Position numbers and translations under genes: made by a program
Assembly: GCA_004369045.1 (NCBI GenBank)
Contig: ML213505.1
Location: 1,100,752-1,164,751 of the forward strand
Direction of reading: 5' to 3'
From: Heliocybe sulcata
Taxonomy: Eukaryota; Basidiomycota; Agaricomycetes; Gloeophyllales; Gloeophyllaceae
DNA length: 64,000 bases
Notes under the pieces: generated by a model
Told to the model about the DNA's origin: nothing
Databases searched by the model: none
What the model saw: only the letters and a program-made list of their open reading frames with translations
Shown: piece by piece, positions 30,857-42,620 of the stretch
Position numbering within the stretch: position 1 is the stretch's first letter
Layout: every line of letters begins with the position of its first letter

Positions 30857-32463
30857 CTACAGCGTCCTCAAGACCATTGTGGTCTCGAAAGGCTGCCAGA
30901 TATTCGCCGTCTGATCAGCAGCACCCACAGAAGCCTCCACCCTAATTCCCCTCTCCGCGCACATATCCAACCACAAATCCCATACCGATGTAAATAGCTC
31001 AGGCGGCTCTTCGTCATACGGCACCCAGTTCAGCGGTAGAAGCAAGCGGATGCGCTCGAGCGCGGGGAAACTTGTCCCCTCGATGAGCGTCAAGAGGCTG
31101 GTTCTCAGGCGGTAAATCTGGGATCTGTTCGCGTCGTTGTACCACGAGACCGGGCGCGAAAGGTCAGGCCAGTCGTCGATAGTGATACTTTTGAGGCCGA
31201 CGTGCGATGGGGTACAGTCAAAATGTACCACGGAATTCCTCCGAATCTGAGACTAACTTCCAGCAGATGCGGGCAGGATGGGAAAGCGGGCGGGCCGAAA
31301 GCGATATTGGGGACGCCCAAGCAGCGGAGGCGGACGCCATGGGTTTGGAGGTGCTGATGAAAGTGGACGATCTCATCAGTGAGGTAGCTCTCCAAGCAGG
31401 GCATATGCCAGTCCAGCGTGAAGCTCTCGTCAATAAAATTGTTCTTCAATACGCGTAACTTCGGAAGGCAGAGGGATAAGGATTCATTCCGGCGACTACC
31501 TTTGGCGGGCGGAAGAAGCCAAAGAACCTCGGTCGACTCTGAAACCTCTGAGACAAGGTCGTTCAGGAAGCTGACGTCGCCTCGGAGTTCCAGCCTTCTA
31601 AGGTTCTTCAGATCCCGAAGGGGCGCAAGGGCTTGCAGAAAGGTGCTTGGATAGAAGAGGTAAGCCTCCGCTGTGCAGAACGCCGTCGAAAAAACCGCGA
31701 GGTTAGGACAGTTCTGGAGGATACCGACCATGGCGGCAGTATGCCAGTCTTCCCAAACATGGACGTCCTCCAGAGCAAGATCCATACGAAGTGTCCAGGA
31801 GCCGTAAGCGCGTTGACCAGCGAGAGTTTCGACACTGGAGCCCTCAAGTGCATCTCTGATCTCACACGCGTGGTGGCCGTTCTTGATCACGATGTATTCA
31901 TAGAGAAACTCTGTCGCCAGAGCTCGCCAGCGTTTCGAGACCAGACTCAGAGAGAGCTTGGTATCCATTGCTTCGCGGTAGCGAGCGTAGAGGTTGATGC
32001 CATGCTCATCTCTGGTATACGCTGTGAAAGCGTCATAGTCGTCCACCTCCATGGCTCCAGGTGTCCAGGTGGCCTCACGAAATATCGCGAGCCAGCTCTC
32101 GGACGGTAGCTGGTGTGGCGGGCTAGGCGGCGCGAAGTAGTCATTTTGTCCAGGGTAATCCACTAGAAACTGGGAAGCGTATATGTTTGAGAGATCACCG
32201 AGCAACTGATACTCAGATTTCACTCCTATAACGCGCGGTAGGGAGATATCTTGCAACATGTGATCCGATATTCCTGTGTAGTCGTAAGCATTAGACTTTG
32301 GCTTCAATGCGACTGCAAGAAAGGATGCTGACCGTAATAGGGACTAATATTTTTGAACGGTGCGATGGTTACCAGTGCCAGGGCAGGTGCAGGGAGGATG
32401 CGGAAACAGGAGGTGGTTCGGCACGGTAACGTCGATGGGCAACCTCATTGTCGTCACTGCCAT
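30857..32463 (-). CDS. F-box-like/LRR protein, reading frame changes near its 3' third
   Basis: A first exon from ATG 32463 (MAVTTMRLPIDV) spliced to a long second exon gives an N-terminal leader, then an F-box-like helix (QLPSESWLAIFREATW), SLVSKRWRALATEFLYEYIV, and leucine-rich repeats. The frame then shifts near 31230: before it reads LEVSLRFGGIPW, after it KSITIDDWPDLSRPVSW and on to the stop at 30857. Either a 41-base intron (GTACAT to AAAAG, about 31188-31229) restores the frame, or a base is missing from gene or assembly. About 510 residues in all. Such proteins are expanded in agarics and recruit targets to SKP1-CUL1. SKP1 itself is at 22.7 kb. Confidence 0.65.
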
Positions 32464-32668
32464 GCTTTGTGCTAAGGGCTGTTAGTTGCATAAAAGGAAA
32501 AATAAAATAAAAAGGAAGAGAGTCGGGAAATGCAGGGATTGGCTCGCGTAGAACTTGGAGTTGGACGCGACGCGGCCCGGAACCTATCTAGATCTCATAT
32601 CCGATCGCGTACCTGACGTAATCAAAAAATATCCTTTCTCGCACTCGGACGCACTGCTAAGTCCAACG

Positions 32669-35600
32669 ATGACTGCTATACCAGAAAGTGGGCATGTTGC
32701 TGTCCCTCCACGAAAACGAAGACGCTCTAAGGTCTCTGAGTCCGTCAACGGCGACAACAAGCCTGAGCAACCTCGACTTTTCGCGCCCTTCAGAGCACTC
32801 GGGCTCGTAACAAATCATGTCCCATTCGTGCTACAGACCCGATCCTTCAAAGGAGCGACAGAAGGCCCTCGGACGCATATTTTGACTTGCCTTGGGAAAT
32901 CTTGGGCGCTATGGGAGGGTGGAAAGATGGGCTTGCTGTTTGTCGGTGCGTAAGATCCTCTGCGTCGAGAAAGCTAACCTCTGAACGGAGGTTGAGGAAT
33001 TTAGGTCCGGAGGCACCGCATTCAATATCTAGTATGGTCATGGATGGGGATGCTGTGTGGACTGCGTGCGGTCCGTACATCATCAAGTACCTAAGAGGGA
33101 AAGAGGTGTGTACGTCCGGCCAACAGCCTCGCCGGGATCCTCATTCTCCATCACGAATTCATGATCTAGGTGGGAAGGGTCGAAAATCCACTTGGAACGT
33201 ACCTATCATTCTGCGGCATCTTTGGGTCACAAATATTGGCCTTGACCCAAGATGGGAAAAGGTTGCTCGTATGGAATAAAGAGGACGGTGGTGAGCCTTC
33301 AGTCAGCATCTTGTCCCGGCTTCGTCATGACCTTGACCGTGTTCAGATGTTGAATCGACCCTCGAGTTCGAGGTTGGTTTCACAGCCACTACTCTCCTGC
33401 ATCCCGCCACCTATATCAACAAAATCCTAGTAGGAAGTGCGGAAGGCAGTCTACAATTATGGAACATCAGGACACAGTCAGTATGCGACTGATAACGCAT
33501 TCAGTTTCATCTGATATCATTCCTAGAGCATGCATTCACAAATTCTCATCGTCCACCCTCCTCACTTCCCCATCGTCGGCCGCTGCTTCAGGTTCCTCAT
33601 GTGCCATAACCGCTTTAACTCAATCTCCGGCCATTGATGTAGTCGGTGTGGGATTCGCTACTGGAGAGATATCAGTGTATGATGTGCGCGCTGATGAGCG
33701 TCTGATGAGGATGTTCATGGAAGGCGGCAGCGTCAGAGCTCTTGGATTCCGAAGCGGTGGGTGTGGGTCGTGTAGCTCCTGCATTCATGACTTAACAATT
33801 CGTTTATTTGGAATAGACGGGCATCCCATCTTAGCCTCTGCTTCGTCGACAGGACACATTGCGTTATGGGATCTGAATGCAGGAGGTCGTCTCTTGCATA
33901 TAGTGCGCGGTGCTCATGACGGGGCTGTCACTGCGGTAGAATGGGTTCCGGGTCAGCCTGTCATGATCAGTTCTGGGGAAGATAACAGCGTCAAAGTGAG
34001 TTATTCATACACGATTCTCCTGGGAAGATGATGATCAATAAGGATCGCACAGTATTGGCTATTCGACTCGCCTACCGCTCCTCCTCGACTCCTGAAGTAC
34101 CGCTCTGGTCATCACGCTCCGCCGCATCTTATCAGATATTATGGCGATGATGGGAAGCAACTGCTATCTGCGTCTAGAGATAGAAGTCTGAGATGCACGT
34201 CCATCGTAAGGGATTCTAGGTCCTTCGAGATGTCACAAGGTATATCAGCTAACACATACGCATACATCAACTTCAAGTAATAAACTCTCATTTTACAGGT
34301 TCCCTTGCAAAGAAGGCGTCGACACTCTCAATTCCCTTGACATCATTGAAGTTCCCTCCTGTTAATGCACTGGCATATTCGACGACGAGGGCGAAGGACT
34401 GGGACGATGTTGTAACAGCACATACGGATGAGAGCTGTGCGAGGTCCTGGTCGGTGCTAAACAAGCGTCTGGGCAAGCATACGTTCAGTTGCGCGGATCT
34501 GGGAAAGGGGAAAGTCCTGGGATCTGTGAAGGTCAGTGCAAGTGGCGGCTGGACGAACCGTCACTAACGCTTTGCTGAAGGCTGTTTGTGTAACCGCGTG
34601 TGGAAACTTTGCGATTGCGGGCTCGTCAACTGGTGCTATCCACTCATGGAATATGCAGTCCGGGATGAAACGGAGGAGCTTCGAGCTCGGGTCCTGTCCT
34701 CCAGGAGTGACGAACCGGTTTAGGACGTCGTCGAAGAAGGAGGGAAGGTGTGTTACGGGGCTCGCCACCGATGCTTTAAATCGAGTGTTGATCGCGAGTA
34801 CGCTGGATGGCACTGTGAATGTGAGTGATAACCCATGAACTTCGTTTGAGGTCCGGGACGCTAATAAGCGGAGCAGTTCTTTGACTTCCACACGGGGAAG
34901 TTGGAGCAGAGTGTCGTGCTCCCGTCGTCGGCGGTGTCTATTACGCTGCAGCAGGACTCGGGGCTGCTGGCTGTTGTGTGCGACGACCTTGTAGTCCGTG
35001 TCATTGATATCGAGACACGAAGGATCGTTCGTGAATTAGGCGGTTTTAGAGGACGCGTGCTTGATATAGTAAGCTTTGGACTCTGTCCGGTGAATCTAGT
35101 TGTCCTGATTGGACTGCTTGCAGGCATTCTCCCCGGATAGCCGATGGCTGATTACGTCGTCTCTTGATTCCATCATTCGGACATTTGACCTGCCTACCGG
35201 TCGTCTGATCGATGCGTTCCGGACTTCAAGTGTGGCGACGAGCATAACGTTCTCGCCCACGGGAGATTTCTTGGCGACGGCGCATGTGGACAGTGTTGGG
35301 GTGTACCTGTGGTGCGTTACTTAAGTAGTTCTGTCTGTCGGAAGATGTGATGATCGTGTGGTTCATCGCATAGGGCAAATCGCGCACAATATGCGGAAGT
35401 GTCGTTCCAGAGCATAGGTGATGAGGACGTTGCTGAGGTTGGATTGCCTTCCATGCATGGCACGGAAGAGGAGGAAGAAGGTGCCTTAGTTCTACGTAAT
35501 ACTCCGCAGTCAGCTGACCACGTTTACACTTAGACATGGATGCCCTCGCGGCTCTTTCTGTGCTGCGCGATACTCCCAAGGACGTCTTCGTGACCGCTCC

Positions 35601-36321
35601 TCAATTAGAAGGAGACCTAGTCACCTTGACTCTGCTTCCTCGGTCTCGATGGCAGACTCTTTTAAATCTGGAAGTCATCCAAGTAAGAGCTTGTCATTCC
35701 GCGTCTGTTTAGAATATGCTGACAAGACGGATTGCTTTTAGCAACGGAATAAACCCAGGGAACCGCCGAAGCAACCAGAGAAGGCACCGTTCTTCTTACC
35801 GACACTGCCAGGTCTGGAACCGAGATTCGCAGTTGAGCAGAAGGCGAATGAGGACACAGCGAAGCAGAAGACGAAAAGGCTTGAGAAGGCTGCTGCTGAC
35901 TCGGAAAGTGCATTCCAGAAGAAGCTCCAGGCAGAATCTCTGGATGGGGATTGTAAGTTTACCTCTCATCTTCTACAGCATGTTGTTGATCTTCTCTGCA
36001 GTTGAGGCATTCTTCAACTACGCGAAATCACTCTCCCCAGCTGCCCTCGACGTCGAGTTGCGCTTACTGGTGACTTTGGACGACGTGCGCTTGTTCCTGA
36101 AAGCCATGGTACAGCGGTTAAGCTCAAGGAAGGACTTCGAGGCTGTGGAGACTATGCTGGCGGTTTTCCTTCGCATGCATGGGGACGTCCTGATTGCGAA
36201 TCCTGAGGTGCGGGATGACCTGGAGACGCTTCTGGACACTCAGCGCCGAGAGAGCGAGAGGGTCATGGAGTTAATGGCGTCATCGCTTGGGACACTGGCT
36301 TTCATACGGGACACGCTATAG
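32669..36321 (+). CDS. UTP21: UTP21 (WDR36), small-subunit processome WD40 protein
   Basis: Starts at ATG 32669 (MTAIPESGHVAVPPRKRRR) and runs through many short introns to the stop at 36319..36321, about 950 residues. The tandem beta-propellers show RALGLVTNHVPFVLQTRS, INKILVGSAEGSLQLWNIRT, ILASASSTGHIALWDL, ARSWSVLNKRLGKHTF, GFRGRVLDIAFSPDSRWLIT and IRTFDLPTGRLIDAF. The C-terminal Utp21 domain includes SALSVL-type text (MDALAALSVLRDTPKDVF), KNKPREPPKQPEKAPFFLPT-like sequence, PGLEPRFAV and VELRLLVTLDDVRLFLKAM. It is part of the UTP-B complex that processes 18S rRNA precursor in the nucleolus. The start is 205 bases from the divergent F-box-like gene. Confidence 0.94.
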
Positions 36322-37081
36322 GCACGTCCTCCTGGGCTCTTTGCCGCTGCAGTCGGGACAGCTCTACCCCCTGGAATTCGCCGGCGTACTCCTGCACCCA
36401 GCAGATCGCCCGGTGTGAGACTATGTCGGCTCATAACTCGTCCGCGGTCTGTCTGACATGCCACATGATTGGTTGGTTTCTCCATCGTCAGGATTGATAC
36501 TATGTTTTCCTATGCGAATCTTAGTTACGACGCTGCATTGCTGTGGTTCCTGTCTCACTGCACCGGAAGAGAACATCACCTCCAAGGATATCCAGCCTTG
36601 CCTAGGCAGGGTATGATCGGGAACGAAAAGAGGTGAAACTGGCATCACCTTTGCTGCGGGACACAACATTTTCAATTGCGGCGCTGAATAGTCCGCAGCA
36701 AGATCCTAACGAAAGATACAGATGAGCTAGATTTATACGATGATACCACAATAGTGGTCAATGATTTCTCTCCCGAACCACGCAGCCCGTGTGTTGTCCG
36801 GCTCAAATCGACTTGTCGCTGTCGAAGCCTGTCGTACATGATATTTACAATCAAAAAATCAGGAGGACAGCTATATGGAATGCTGAGTTCCTCGTGAAGG
36901 AGGGCAGGCTGCTGGTCGAAATGAGGCGAAAGATGGTAGGTTGCGATTGGCTATTCTCCTAGCGGGAGGAGTGGCGCGTTGACTCGGTAGCTCCCGGCAT
37001 CCACGTGACCTTGCTAAGTGGGAACCCGAACTCAGCTTGAAGGCAGTTTCGAGACCGAACTTGCGGTTGAAAACGCCCTTC
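36322..37081. other. Intergenic region before SRP receptor beta
   Basis: About 760 bases without a supported gene; several minus-strand open frames below 125 codons lack motifs. One CACGTG lies at 37002..37007, about 75 bases upstream of the next ATG. Confidence 0.4.
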
Positions 37082-38114
37082 ATGGATCTCGAAGCTTCAG
37101 TATCTGTCGTGAACGAAGAGCAGCCTGTGTTGTCGCCAGAAGTTGTCCCTGCCTTGCCAGCAATGTCCACCCAGACCTTGGCTATCGCCTCCTTCTCCGT
37201 AGCAGTCTTGCTTCTAGCCGGTCGGTGTAACTTACTACAGGTCACGCTGGGAATTCTCTGACTATCTCCGGTTCAGTCTTCGTCTTGCTTGTCAGAAGGA
37301 AGTCGATATCGAGAGGAAATGCAGTTCTTATTGTCGGTCCTCCCGATGCAGGCAAGACTGCTATTCTGTCCACGGTAAGTAGCTTAAGTCCTCTACCAGT
37401 ATGTTAGGACTCTGATGTTTTCGAAGCTTGTATACAACCAAACACTACCTACACATACGTCTCTTCAGACCAACACGTCTCTAGTTGCGCTGTCCAACCC
37501 TCAAAAGCCTCTGACGGCGATCGACGTTCCCGGGCATCCTCGTATACGAGATCAGTTCAAGGAACATCTGCCTCAAGCAAAGGCAGTGGTGTTTGTCGTT
37601 GACTCCAGTACTGTCTCGAGGAATGGGCCCGCGGTGGCTGAGTATGTCAAGCTTTGCCATGTCTGCCCATTTTTGTTTGATTGTCCTCGTTAGGCACCTC
37701 CATCTACTTCTACACGCACTAACATCACTGCCTCCTTCACAACCTGTCCCAGCAATACTCATATGCTGTCACAAGACAGATCTCCTCAACTCCGTCGCAG
37801 CAAGCGGTCCCGTAGACCAATTGGCCATCAACCGCGTACGGACCATCCTAGAGCGAGAGCTGGAAAAGCGGAGAGTCTCTCAGCTGGGAGTAGGTGTGGA
37901 GGGACTTGGAGAGGAGGGTGAGGCAGCGGGTGAGGCGGGCGGATTGGAGTGCAGCGGGGCTGGGGGAACGTTCCGGTTTGCCGAGTGGGAGGGTGGCGAG
38001 GTTGCGTTCATTGGGACGTCCGTGAGTATTGGGAAGCGGAACGAGGTCGTGAACGAAAAGGCAGGGCTGGATGGTCTCACGACGCTGCGTGATTGGATTG
38101 AAGGGCTGCCGTGA
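37082..38114 (+). CDS. Signal recognition particle receptor subunit beta
   Basis: Starts at ATG 37082 (MDLEASVSVVNEEQ). An N-terminal membrane anchor follows (TLAIASFSVAVLLLAG, continuing VFVLLVRRK after the first intron). The small GTPase domain has a P-loop GPPDAGKTAILS, AIDVPGHPRIRDQF as G3 and ILICCHKTDLLNS as G4, where the usual Asn is His. About 300 residues over four exons, ending DWIEGLP. SR-beta anchors SR-alpha at the ER and gates co-translational targeting. A Gly/Glu-rich insertion (GVEGLGEEGEAAGEAGG) lies between G4 and G5, in a region variable in fungi. Confidence 0.9.
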
Positions 38115-38281
38115 TCTTTACGTGGGTCATGAGTATCGTTCTAATGATGCATGTCGCTGACGCAGGCGTGTAGTGCATTTCTGGCATTGTACGAGTACTG
38201 TCATCATATTGATACTGTTGCAAGGTATCTCCGACACCGTCTTCAGTGCAAATGCGATAGCCATCCCTGCAGCTGTTCTTC

Positions 38282-38749
38282 GTGATATGGAACGAAACTG
38301 CCTTAATTAATCCGGAGACAAAGGTTCAAGTGTGCGGCGAGAGTACGGACAAGTGGTGCAGTCGGTGCAACGGCGTACTCTGTAAGTGAAGCGGGTACCT
38401 ATCAAGATACGAAGTGGATTGGTGGTTTCTCCGCAGACTGCGGTGCTGTATGTCAGCCGGAGGTGTGTATCGGACAATTTAAGCTGCTACTCAGATTATT
38501 AACCCGGTTATGCTCTAGGGCTGGCCTAGCCACAAGTCCAAGTGCTTTAGAAGCCAACGTCATGGTGCTCTGTCCGGACAATGGACTATGCGTCGCCTGT
38601 ATGTACAGCCTGCTCTCAAAAACCTCCGACGTAGTGTGACCATATCAAGCGCCGCGACGAAGTCGGGCCTACTGGTTCACTATCGTATCGAAGAACTGCT
38701 TAGCAATCCTTGTGACCGACCAGGCCGTTTCGAAACCCAAACACAGTGA
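38282..38749 (+). CDS. Small MYND-type zinc-finger protein (5' end unresolved)
   Basis: Three exon pieces, up to 38381, 38437..38462 and from 38519, encode VCGESTDKWCSRCNGVLYC, GAVCQPEGWPSHKSKCF, a MYND finger. The usual first Cys of the domain (two residues before VC) is Val here, so one zinc ligand appears to be absent. After the finger the frame stays open to a stop at 38747..38749, but a GTATGT at 38599 could end the exon sooner. Upstream the frame runs into a stop at 38258 and no in-frame ATG follows, so a short 5' exon is missing or the gene is a remnant. MYND fingers bind Pro-rich peptides. Confidence 0.5.
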
Positions 38750-39668
38750 CGTTGCACAGTCCCTGTTCGAGTAGGTGGGACCGGGACTACAGGCTCGCAA
38801 TGGCCCGGAGATGTCGAGTATGACAAGCAAGACCAGTCCTGGAGCGGCCAATGTGGGCTGCGATGTGGTCTCCACGTTGTGCGGTCTGTGACTCCGGGTA
38901 TTTTGTGCATTGGTGTGTCGCGAATGACATAACTCGATTAGTGCACGGAATACCGTAAGGCGATAATAGAATACGGCCCAAGCCTTATACTCGCACAACG
39001 CCGGCATTCCTGCCACAGTGGCGGTAAAGGCCACATATGACCAAACAAGACGCGGTATATAAGGACCTCCGCGTCGAACTTTGTGGCTTGTCCGTCGCAG
39101 CCCATTAGACAGTGCCCGTCCCTTCTGTTCATCTTACGGCGGACGAGGCGATGCGGTATGCGTAGAGGATGGCCGGGGCGGTATAAGAACTCGCACACTC
39201 TGTTTCGTACGATGGTGTCGTGAGTGTCAGACTTCCCCTACACTTTTTTTACCCTGTACGCCTGTAGATTATAGATGGTTTGAGCCTTCTGGACAATAAA
39301 CCGGACATGTTGCCACCGTACAGCCTATCTGCCAAGCCCTTCCACAACTGTGAATTGGCATGCTCTCTTTCAGGCGGGAAGTCGGAGACGTATCGACCAG
39401 TCTGGAAAATGGCCGCGTGTTATGCGGCCGTATTTTAAGGACCCACGAGCTGCATTGTTGTACGGTCGACAATATGATGTTGGGTTGTACATACAATATT
39501 AATGAAGACGTTTCGCGGATTTTGGGAGAAAAGATATGTTTTTCGCGGAGATTTGTGAATTGAAATGACGTGACGGGTATGACGTGTCACAAGTGGCAGG
39601 GACGACCACTAGACTTGCCTCTTGTTCTCATTGTATATCTTGCAGTACACGCCTAAGCTTCTCCGGCC
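38750..39668. other. Intergenic region before SAR1
   Basis: About 920 bases with only short, overlapping open frames and no recognised domain, RNA or repeat. It should contain the SAR1 promoter in its last few hundred bases. Confidence 0.4.
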
Positions 39669-40581
<913 letters not shown>

Positions 40582-40829
40582 GTCATGAAACGGTATGACG
40601 AGTAGAATTGTTCGACTTATCCTGGGATACTTGTTGCGGTCCCATGTCTTTTACCTAGTACAGTCACCCCATGTTCCACATTGATCATGTAATCTACTTT
40701 GCTCCTTATTGTTTGGGCATCTACGGACTACCTGACAAGTGCGACATGGAAACACCTCTGGAAACACCTCGAGACCTGGAGTACATGCAGTGATGCAACT
40801 ACCAACGAAATGATCAGACGCGCCGAGCA

Positions 40830-42396
40830 ATGAGTCTGTCCCGCATCGCACACTCCTTCCCGACCTTTCGCACCATACTGGTAGTCTCCTCTCTCCTGCG
40901 ACTTGGCCTTATCTTATACAGCGAATGGCACGACGCACACTCGAAAGTCAAATATACGGATGTCGACTACCGAGTGTTTAGTGATGCTGCGAGGTTCGTG
41001 CTGCACGCCGTGCCGGGGAATACAGCGCAAGGACCTCTGGGTGAACAACTAGGCTTTGGCGAGTGAGTGACCTGCCATTCTCCTCAATTAGTGATACTGC
41101 ATCTGCCGTATACTGAAAAGCTGGGTACTGACTGCAACCCAGTCCATATACCAGATCGACATACCGTTATACACCACTCTTGGCCCTGCTCCTCGCCCCG
41201 AATGAATGGGTACACCCGTCCTTTGGAAAGTACCTCTTCGCAGGCTGTGATATCCTATCTGGGGTCTTGCTCTACAAGATGTTGCTGGACGTCGTTCTGC
41301 CCCCAGCTGCCTCTGCCCGCGATAGCTCGCCGAAGTCTGCAGGAGGACCAGCTGAGCCTGCGTCCAGGGAAGCAGTCGCGACTATGCTGACGTCCCTGCA
41401 CCTCCTCAATCCCCTAGTATTTACGATCTCCACGCGGGGCTCCTCTGAATCGATTCTCTCGCTCTTTGTTCTCCTTACGCTGTATGCGTGCCTCCAGGAG
41501 CGATGGGACGCTGCAGCCGTGCTTTTGGGTTCGAGCACGCATTGGAAGATCTATCCCGTCATCTACGGAGCTGCGTGTGTGGGCGTGATAGCTGAGAAGG
41601 AACTCCAGGGAGGGTCGCGGTGGATAGGGAGAGTGGTGAATATGAGGACGGTCAGGTTCGGGGTGGTGAGCGCGGGGACGTTCTTTGTGCTGGGCGCGGC
41701 GATGTACTTGATGTAAGACCCTCCACTCGTCTGGACTACTGCTATGCTCATGAGGTTTGTTTCAGATGGGGCGAGCCCTTCCTCGAACATACCTACCTCT
41801 ACCACCTCTCCCGCCTTGACCATAGACATAACTTCTCGCCCTATTTCTACCCCATATACCTCACATACCCGTCTGTCCAGACCGCCGCTTCTACTCTTTC
41901 ACTTGCCCAAAAGCTCCTTCGCTCGCCGCTTACATCTTTCGTCCCGCAAATGGCCCTGTCTCTAGGCTCGGGCCTCGCATTCGGTATGCTAGGCGGGAAA
42001 GAACACCTCCCCTTTACGTGGTTTGTACAGACAGTCGTCTTTGTCGTGTTCAATCGCGTCTGTACTTCTCAGGCATGCTGTTCTCCCTCTGATTCATTTA
42101 GCGTCGGCTGACACGATGGCTATCAGTATTTCCTCTGGTACACACTCTTCCTCCCCCTCCTCATCCCGCGTCTTTCCCGATCCATGACGCGGTTCACGAC
42201 GATATTGTGCCTCGCTCTGTGGTTCGGCGTGCAAGGCATCTGGCTTGCTGAGGCATATAAGCTCGAATTCCTTGGCGAGAATGTGTTTCTCGGCGTCTGG
42301 TCGAGGGGGATCATTTACATGGTCGGGAGCGTGAGTGTACTTGTGGTGCTTGCAGTAAATTATTGCAAGGGGTTCAGTGAGCCCTCAGCACAATGA
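40830..42396 (+). CDS. GPI14: GPI mannosyltransferase 1 (PIG-M/GPI14)
   Basis: Starts at ATG 40830 ([20 protein letters not shown]), four exons, about 430 residues with eight or more hydrophobic segments. The luminal motif [17 protein letters not shown] contains the DxD catalytic pair of this family, followed by [17 protein letters not shown] after the first intron, both diagnostic of PIG-M. Later come [33 protein letters not shown] and [14 protein letters not shown]. It adds the first alpha-1,4-mannose to GlcN-acyl-PI on the ER lumenal side. The end is tail to tail with the RdRP gene, 224 bases apart. Confidence 0.95.
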
Positions 42397-42620
42397 AAAT
42401 GCGGCCATCGATGCCCTTCACTTGGAGGTCGTGGTCGTTGACGACTCGTCTGTGTACGCGTTTCATGCTGTGGTTCAGGTGCGCCCCAGAGTCGTCTTAT
42501 ATCCTGATATCGTTAGCGGACTCTCCGGATGTCACCACCGATCCCTCATACCGAAAAGATTTTACACTTCGTTGTGACTATGATACACCAATTGATACAC
42601 CCATGACCGTTGGATCAAGA

